From Candidatus Contendibacter sp. (GTDB lineage Bacteria > Pseudomonadota > Gammaproteobacteria > Competibacterales > Competibacteraceae): 50,534 bases of DNA. The position numbers and the translations under genes are program-made. Shown piece by piece: positions 45,826 through 50,534 of the stretch. Location of the stretch: positions 1-50,534 of the forward strand of contig JARSSO010000049.1 of assembly GCA_029624765.1 (NCBI GenBank), in the 5' to 3' direction. Position 1 is the stretch's first letter; every line of letters begins with the position of its first letter. The notes beneath the pieces were generated by a model, which saw only the letters and a list, made by a program, of their open reading frames with translations, made no database searches and had not been told where the DNA came from.

Positions 45826-46917
45826 ATGTCATCAACGACCACTTTCCGGATTTGCCAAGCGGTATTCCGTGGCCTGATGCTGGCGAGCCTTCTGGTCGCC
45901 TGCGACAATTCCAGCCCACCGCCACCCCCCGTTCCGCCGCTGGCGAAGGAACTGGTGTTCTACGGTTTTGCCGAAGACATCTCCCCATCGGTGCTGGACG
46001 CATTTACCAGGGAGTTTGGCGTTTGGATCAATTATCAGCCCTACCAATCTCCGGAGGAGTCCATTGCGAAGATCCGGGCGGGTAAGCCCTATGACGTGGC
46101 CTTGCTTGAAAATCAACTGATCCAGCCGCTCGTCCAGGATGGCTTGCTGGCGAAGATCGATTTTGCCAAAGTACCCAATTTCAAGAATGTCTCGGCCAAT
46201 TTTCGCGACCTGGCGTTCGATCCGGGGAACAGGCACTCGGTACCGATCGACTACGGCACTACCGGTTTCTTGGTGCGTACGGATCTGATCGACCCCGCGC
46301 CCAGCCGTTGGGCCGATTTATGGGACTCGCAATACGCTGGCAGGATCGGCTTGCGAGCCCAGCCCCGCGAAATCATCGGTATGACGCTGTTGTCCCTGGG
46401 GCATGCATTTGACTCCGAACAGCCAGGGGAGCTTGAGGCGGCGCTGCAACGCCTGCTGGCATTGAAACCATCCGTTACGATGGTGGATATCGAAGCCAGT
46501 GAAGCAGTACCCAAGCTGTTGAACGGTGAGATTGCGATCCTGCACGGCTATGCCGAGGACTTTCAATTGGCCCACGAAGCCAACCCGAAAGTTGCCTATG
46601 TCTTGCCTCGCGAAGGAACTTCGCTGTGGGGGGACAGCCTGGTCATCGCCGCCAACAGCCCGCGCAAGCAAACCGCCGAAGCCTTCGTCAATTTCATGTT
46701 GCGCCCGGAAATCGCCGCTCAACAGGTCAACGAAAAAAAATATGCTTCCGCCAACGAAGCGGCGCTTTCCTTCATCAAACCGGAAATCCGCAACGATCCG
46801 GCGATTTATCCACCCAACCAGGATTTGCAAAAGGGCCATGCCATCCTGCCGCTGAGCCCGGAAGGGGAAAAACGCTACGCCGATATCTGGGCGCGCTTTC
46901 TCGCGGACGACAAATAG
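45826..46917 (+). CDS. PotD-like extracellular solute-binding lipoprotein
   Basis: 363 aa. N-terminal lipoprotein signal with lipobox LVAC (Cys26); Asp27 at +2 suggests retention on the outer face of the inner membrane. The fold is that of polyamine/iron-type binding proteins: ELVFYGFAEDISPSVLDAFT, VPIDYGTTGFLVRTDLI, LWDSQYAGRIGL, SLWGDSLVIAANSPRK and AEAFVNFMLRPEIAAQQVNE. No permease or ATPase gene is adjacent. It is followed 12 nt later by the large hybrid kinase, so it may act as a ligand-presenting co-receptor rather than a transporter part. Ligand unknown. Confidence 0.85.
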   Translation: MSSTTTFRICQAVFRGLMLASLLVACDNSSPPPPPVPPLAKELVFYGFAEDISPSVLDAFTREFGVWINYQPYQSPEESIAKIRAGKPYDVALLENQLIQPLVQDGLLAKIDFAKVPNFKNVSANFRDLAFDPGNRHSVPIDYGTTGFLVRTDLIDPAPSRWADLWDSQYAGRIGLRAQPREIIGMTLLSLGHAFDSEQPGELEAALQRLLALKPSVTMVDIEASEAVPKLLNGEIAILHGYAEDFQLAHEANPKVAYVLPREGTSLWGDSLVIAANSPRKQTAEAFVNFMLRPEIAAQQVNEKKYASANEAALSFIKPEIRNDPAIYPPNQDLQKGHAILPLSPEGEKRYADIWARFLADDK

Positions 46918-46929
46918 ATTTAAGTAACC

Positions 46930-49900
46930 GTGACCGTAAAACAGGGTCGGGCCTCGGCGCGACTGCGGGGCAACCTGCGGCGACAACTATTGGCGGTGTT
47001 TGGAACCGCGCTGCTCATCATGCTGCTGGCGAGCATGTCGGGGATCGCGTACTTGGTCAACCATACCGAGTTGACGGGCTGGCAAGGCCGCCAGCAGGAG
47101 GCGGCGCGGCGGGCCGCCGATACCGTCGGCGCGTTTTTCCGGCAAGAGCGGGAATTTCTGCTGCTGCTGGACCTCTTCGCTCACGATGAATTGATCAAGG
47201 AACAGTCGGCTGAGCTGGAAGAATTGCTGCGACGCAATCCCGCTTTTCTGGAAATCGTGTACCTGAACACCGCTGGTCTGGTCTTGGCCCATGCGCCGAA
47301 GGGCGGCGCGATGCTGGCCAATCTGTTCACCATTCCGCAATCGCTTTGGTTCATCCAGGCCCGGCAGGGTCAAAACTACGTTGGTGACGTACAACTGTCC
47401 GCTGGCGATCAAGCCTACTTGATTCTGGCCATCCCGGCCCGGCAAGGTGGAGTCATCGCCGCTCGTCTGCGGATGCGGATTTTGCAGGAGGTGGTCACCT
47501 CTCTCCATTTCGGCAAATCCGGCTTTTCCTATCTGGTCGACCAAGATGGTCGCGTCATCGCCCACTCCAATCCCGAAGTCGTCTTGGCCAACACGCACTT
47601 GGACAGATCTTCCAAGCTGTTCGCCCTGGCGCGCGCCGCCCAGGAAACCTGGGCCGGGGAATATCGGGATTTGCAAGGCCAGCCGGTGGTGGGCGCCATG
47701 GCGCCGGTACCGGGAACTACGTGGATGGCGGTCGCGGAAATGTCCCAGGCCGAAGTTTACGCCACCAGTCGGATCGCCTGGTGGGTGTTGCTGGGTGGCT
47801 CGCCGGTCGTCGGCTTGCTACTTGGCCAAGTGATTTCCACCCTGCTCGCGGGCCAATTGTTGCGACCGATGCAGCGCCTGCAAGCGGGTGTCCAGCACAT
47901 CGGCCAGGGAGACTTGAGTTATCGGATCGGCCTGGATCCGCGCAATGAAATCGGCAGGGTCGCGGTCGCCTTCGACGACATGGCCGCCCGCCTGCAGGAG
48001 CGCGAACGCCAGGTCGCGACGCAAACGGCCGCCTTGCAGGAGAGCGAGGCGCGCTACCGCGCCATCGTCGAGGATCAAACCGAGCTGATCTGCCGCTATG
48101 CCCCGGATGGCGCGATCACGTTCGTCAACGAAGCCTACTGCCGCTATTTCGGCAAGCGGCGGGAGGAGTTGCTGGGGCACAGTTTCATCCCGTTGATTCC
48201 GGACGAGGACCGACAGCGGGCGGAGGCGCACATCGCCATTCTGAGCTGGGAAAATCCCACGGCCACCATCGAACACCGGGTCATCCTGCCGAGCGGCGAG
48301 ATCCGCTGGCAGCACTGGACCGACCGGGCGATCCTGGACGAACAACATCGGATCGTCGAGTTCGCCGGCGTCGGGCGGGATATCACCGACCGCAAGCAGG
48401 CGGAGGAAGCGTTGCAGCAGGCCAAGGAGACCGCCGAAGCGGCCAGCCGGGCCAAGTCGGAATTCCTGGCCGCGATGAGCCATGAGATTCGCACGCCCAT
48501 GAACGGGGTGCTGGGCATGGCCGAGTTGCTGCTCGGCACTCCGCTCAACGACCAGCAGCGGCGCTTCGCCGACATGATCCTGAATTCGGGGCGCACCCTG
48601 CTGGCGATCATCAACGACATCCTGGATTTTTCCAAGATCGAGGCGGGGAAGCTGGATATGGATATCGCGTCGTTCGACCTGCGGGAACTGGTGGAGGATA
48701 CGATGCTGCTGCTGGCCAAGCGGGCGCATGAAAAAGGGCTGGACTTGATCAGCGATCTGCCGCTGAATCTGCCAGCCTCGGTGCGGAGCGACCCGGTGCG
48801 GCTGCGGCAGGTCCTGGCGAACCTGGTGGGCAACGCCATCAAGTTCACCGAGCGGGGCGAAGTGCTCGTTCGGCTACGCGTCCTGGATCATGACGCGGTG
48901 ACGCCGCGACTGCGCTTCGAAATTCAGGACACCGGCATCGGGATCGCCCCCGAGGCGCAAGCCCGGATTTTCGATTCCTTCACCCAGGCGGACGGTTCCA
49001 CGACCCGCCGCTATGGCGGCACCGGACTGGGGCTGACCATCACCCGGCGGCTGGTGCAGTTGATGGGCGGGGAGATCGGCGTGAGCAGCGCGCCGGGGGC
49101 AGGTTCCCGATTCTGGTTTACCCTCCCGCTATCCCAGCGCATCGGGAGCGTGCGGCCGTTCTGGACGGCATGGGCCAACTGGCGGGGGTTGCGGGTGTTG
49201 CTCGTCGACGACAACGCCACCAATCGGGAAATCCTGCAACGGCAGTTGATGGTGTGGGGCCTGGCGAACGACGAGGCGGAAAACGGCCCCCAGGCGTTGG
49301 GCCGGCTGCGGGACGCCGCCCAGGCGGGCCAACCTTACGACCTGGCGCTCGTGGACATGCGGATGCCCGACATGGACGGCCTTGATCTGGCGCGGCGAAT
49401 CCGCGCCGATCCCACGCTGGCCAGGCTCAGGCTGGCGCTGCTCTCTTCCAACGGCGGCGAAACCCTGGCCGAACAGGCGGCGCGGGCCGGGATGCAGGAG
49501 CTGCTGCACAAACCGGTGCGTCAGGCCGAGCTGTACGACGCCCTGTGCCGGCTGCTGAGCCGGGTGGCCGAGCCGGTCAGCCAGCGTCCCCCGTCGTCCG
49601 CGGTTCGCGCGTCCCGGTTCGCCGGCCGGATTCTGATCGCCGAGGACAACCTGGTGAACCAGGAAATGGCGCTGGCCGTGCTGGAAATGCTGGGCTGTCA
49701 GGCCGAGGTGGCGGCCAACGGCCAGGCAGCGGTCGAAGCCGCGACCCGGACCCGGTACGACCTGATCCTGATGGATTGCCAGATGCCGGTGCTGGACGGC
49801 TTCGCCGCCACCGCCGCCATCCGCCGTTGGGAACAGACCGAGGGTCGACCGCGTCTGCCCATCGTCGCCCTCACCGCCAACGTGGTCAAGGGCTTTCGGG

Positions 49901-50463
49901 AAGAATGCCTGATGGCGGGCATGGACGATTACCTGAGCAAGCCGTTCGAGCAGGAACAACTGATCGCCGTGCTCGAACGTTGGCTGCCCTTGGCCGAAAG
50001 CACCGTTCCCACGCCCGCCGCGTCGTCGCCCCCCGTTTCCCCGCCGCCGACGGGCGCCAAGGTCGTCGCTTCGGCGGAGCCGGTCTCTCTCCCCGTGCCC
50101 GATCCGGCCCCTCCCGTGCTGGCGCGGTCCGCCCTGGATCAAATCCGCGCCTTGCAGCGACCCGGCGGGTCTGACCTGTTGAGCAAGATCATCGACTTGT
50201 ATCTGGAAAGCGCGCCGAAGCTGCTGGAGAAGGCGCGGGAGGCGGTCGCCGCCGCCGATGGCGAGGCGTTGCGGCAAGCCACGCATAGTTTGAAATCGAG
50301 CAGCGCCAACCTCGGGGCGACCCAGTTGGCGGCGGTGTGCAAGGAATTGGAGCAAAGGGGACGGGAACAGCGGCTGACGGATATCGCCGAGTTGCTGCGG
50401 GAGTTGGAAATCCACTATCAACAAGCGCGAGACGCCTTGGAATTGGAGCGGCGGTCGCCTTAG
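46930..50463 (+). CDS. BarA-type hybrid sensor kinase (Cache, HAMP, PAS, HisKA, HATPase, REC, REC, Hpt)
   Basis: 1177 aa from a GTG at 46930. TM1 (about 20-44), a periplasmic dCache-type domain (about 50-280, containing IVYLNTAGLVLAHAP and GFSYLVDQDGRVIAHSNPE), TM2 and HAMP follow. A PAS domain spans about 375-490. His518 is in MSHEIRTPMNGVLGMAEL, with the ATPase G-boxes QDTGIGI and GGTGLGLTI. Receivers carry Asp809 (VDMRMPDMDG) and Asp949 (MDCQMPVLDG). The C-terminal Hpt has His1119 (THSLKSSSANLG). It forms a complete His-Asp-His relay in one chain and needs only an external response regulator. The adjacent PotD-like lipoprotein may supply its ligand. Confidence 0.93.
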   Translation: MTVKQGRASARLRGNLRRQLLAVFGTALLIMLLASMSGIAYLVNHTELTGWQGRQQEAARRAADTVGAFFRQEREFLLLLDLFAHDELIKEQSAELEELLRRNPAFLEIVYLNTAGLVLAHAPKGGAMLANLFTIPQSLWFIQARQGQNYVGDVQLSAGDQAYLILAIPARQGGVIAARLRMRILQEVVTSLHFGKSGFSYLVDQDGRVIAHSNPEVVLANTHLDRSSKLFALARAAQETWAGEYRDLQGQPVVGAMAPVPGTTWMAVAEMSQAEVYATSRIAWWVLLGGSPVVGLLLGQVISTLLAGQLLRPMQRLQAGVQHIGQGDLSYRIGLDPRNEIGRVAVAFDDMAARLQERERQVATQTAALQESEARYRAIVEDQTELICRYAPDGAITFVNEAYCRYFGKRREELLGHSFIPLIPDEDRQRAEAHIAILSWENPTATIEHRVILPSGEIRWQHWTDRAILDEQHRIVEFAGVGRDITDRKQAEEALQQAKETAEAASRAKSEFLAAMSHEIRTPMNGVLGMAELLLGTPLNDQQRRFADMILNSGRTLLAIINDILDFSKIEAGKLDMDIASFDLRELVEDTMLLLAKRAHEKGLDLISDLPLNLPASVRSDPVRLRQVLANLVGNAIKFTERGEVLVRLRVLDHDAVTPRLRFEIQDTGIGIAPEAQARIFDSFTQADGSTTRRYGGTGLGLTITRRLVQLMGGEIGVSSAPGAGSRFWFTLPLSQRIGSVRPFWTAWANWRGLRVLLVDDNATNREILQRQLMVWGLANDEAENGPQALGRLRDAAQAGQPYDLALVDMRMPDMDGLDLARRIRADPTLARLRLALLSSNGGETLAEQAARAGMQELLHKPVRQAELYDALCRLLSRVAEPVSQRPPSSAVRASRFAGRILIAEDNLVNQEMALAVLEMLGCQAEVAANGQAAVEAATRTRYDLILMDCQMPVLDGFAATAAIRRWEQTEGRPRLPIVALTANVVKGFREECLMAGMDDYLSKPFEQEQLIAVLERWLPLAESTVPTPAASSPPVSPPPTGAKVVASAEPVSLPVPDPAPPVLARSALDQIRALQRPGGSDLLSKIIDLYLESAPKLLEKAREAVAAADGEALRQATHSLKSSSANLGATQLAAVCKELEQRGREQRLTDIAELLRELEIHYQQARDALELERRSP

Positions 50464-50493
50464 GCGATTTCCAGAAATGAAATGACTTGGCCT

Positions 50494-50519
50494 GGCTCCC
50501 ACGCTCCAGCGTGGGAGCC
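50494..50519. repeat. Near-perfect palindrome after the last kinase gene
   Basis: GGCTCCCACGCT, CC, AGCGTGGGAGCC: a 12-bp perfect stem with a 2-nt loop, 30 nt after the stop codon. There is no T-run. It is either a terminator-like structure or a dispersed palindromic repeat of a type common in gammaproteobacteria. Confidence 0.7.
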
Positions 50520-50534
50520 CCAACTGTCCCGATG

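Overview
The window is GC-rich, densely coded chromosomal DNA from a Gproteobacterium of the gamma class. Supporting this are a FimV-type LysM pilus-assembly protein, a complete urease and Urt urea-transport set, BarA-like hybrid kinases and dispersed CCCTCACCCC/CTCTCCC-type palindromic repeats. I cannot name the genus. A PHA-accumulating or sulfur-oxidising gammaproteobacterium (Competibacter-like or Chromatiales-like) would fit, but this is a guess. I see no rRNA, tRNA, CRISPR array or transposase gene.

Layout. 1-2347 (-): 5' portion of a fimV-like gene, cut by the window edge. 2502-4187 (-): PAS-GGDEF-hemerythrin diguanylate cyclase. 4351-7206 (+): fused ACP / fatty-acyl-AMP ligase / PlsC acyltransferase. 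7276-14253 (+): a diversity-generating retroelement (DGR). 14316-16895 (-): PHB-depolymerase-type esterase. 17062-18406 (-): RHH antitoxin, PIN toxin and polysaccharide deacetylase, each overlapping the next by 4 nt. 18530-24782: divergent transglutaminase-DUF2126 and ATP-grasp/alpha-E genes. 24815-32366: urease genes ureDABCEF and ureG, split by an oppositely oriented restriction-modification-Vsr cassette (29248-31647). 32554-34278: CPA2/Kef-type antiporter. 34460-40466: a candidate sigma-54 promoter followed by urtABCDE. 40563-50463: signalling region with an OmpR-type regulator, two hybrid histidine kinases, a hypothetical protein, a membrane protein and a PotD-like lipoprotein.

The standout system is the DGR. 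One reverse transcriptase, one Avd accessory protein and one 119-nt template repeat (TR, 12421-12539) serve two different target genes in the same cassette. Target 1 is a 1214-aa metallophosphoesterase-NACHT-FGE-sulfatase protein (variable repeat VR1, 10787-10905). Target 2 is a TIR-FGE-sulfatase protein (VR2, 14062-14179). Aligning the bases by eye, all 15 TR/VR1 differences and all 19 TR/VR2 substitutions fall on TR adenines, which is the signature of adenine-specific mutagenic retrohoming. Both VRs are followed by an almost identical 74-nt flank carrying a GC-rich hairpin and T-run. VR2 also lacks one TR adenine, which frameshifts the last residues of the TIR protein. The layout resembles an immune-like sensor repertoire: a hypermutable ligand-binding fold attached to NACHT and TIR signalling or effector domains, sharing one template.

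The other coherent theme is nitrogen supply. Urea would be imported by UrtABCDE and hydrolysed by UreABC, matured with UreDEFG. Uptake is probably nitrogen-regulated through a sigma-54 promoter. The R-M-Vsr cassette looks like a later insertion that separated ureG from ureF, and a palindromic repeat has inserted in frame into ureC.
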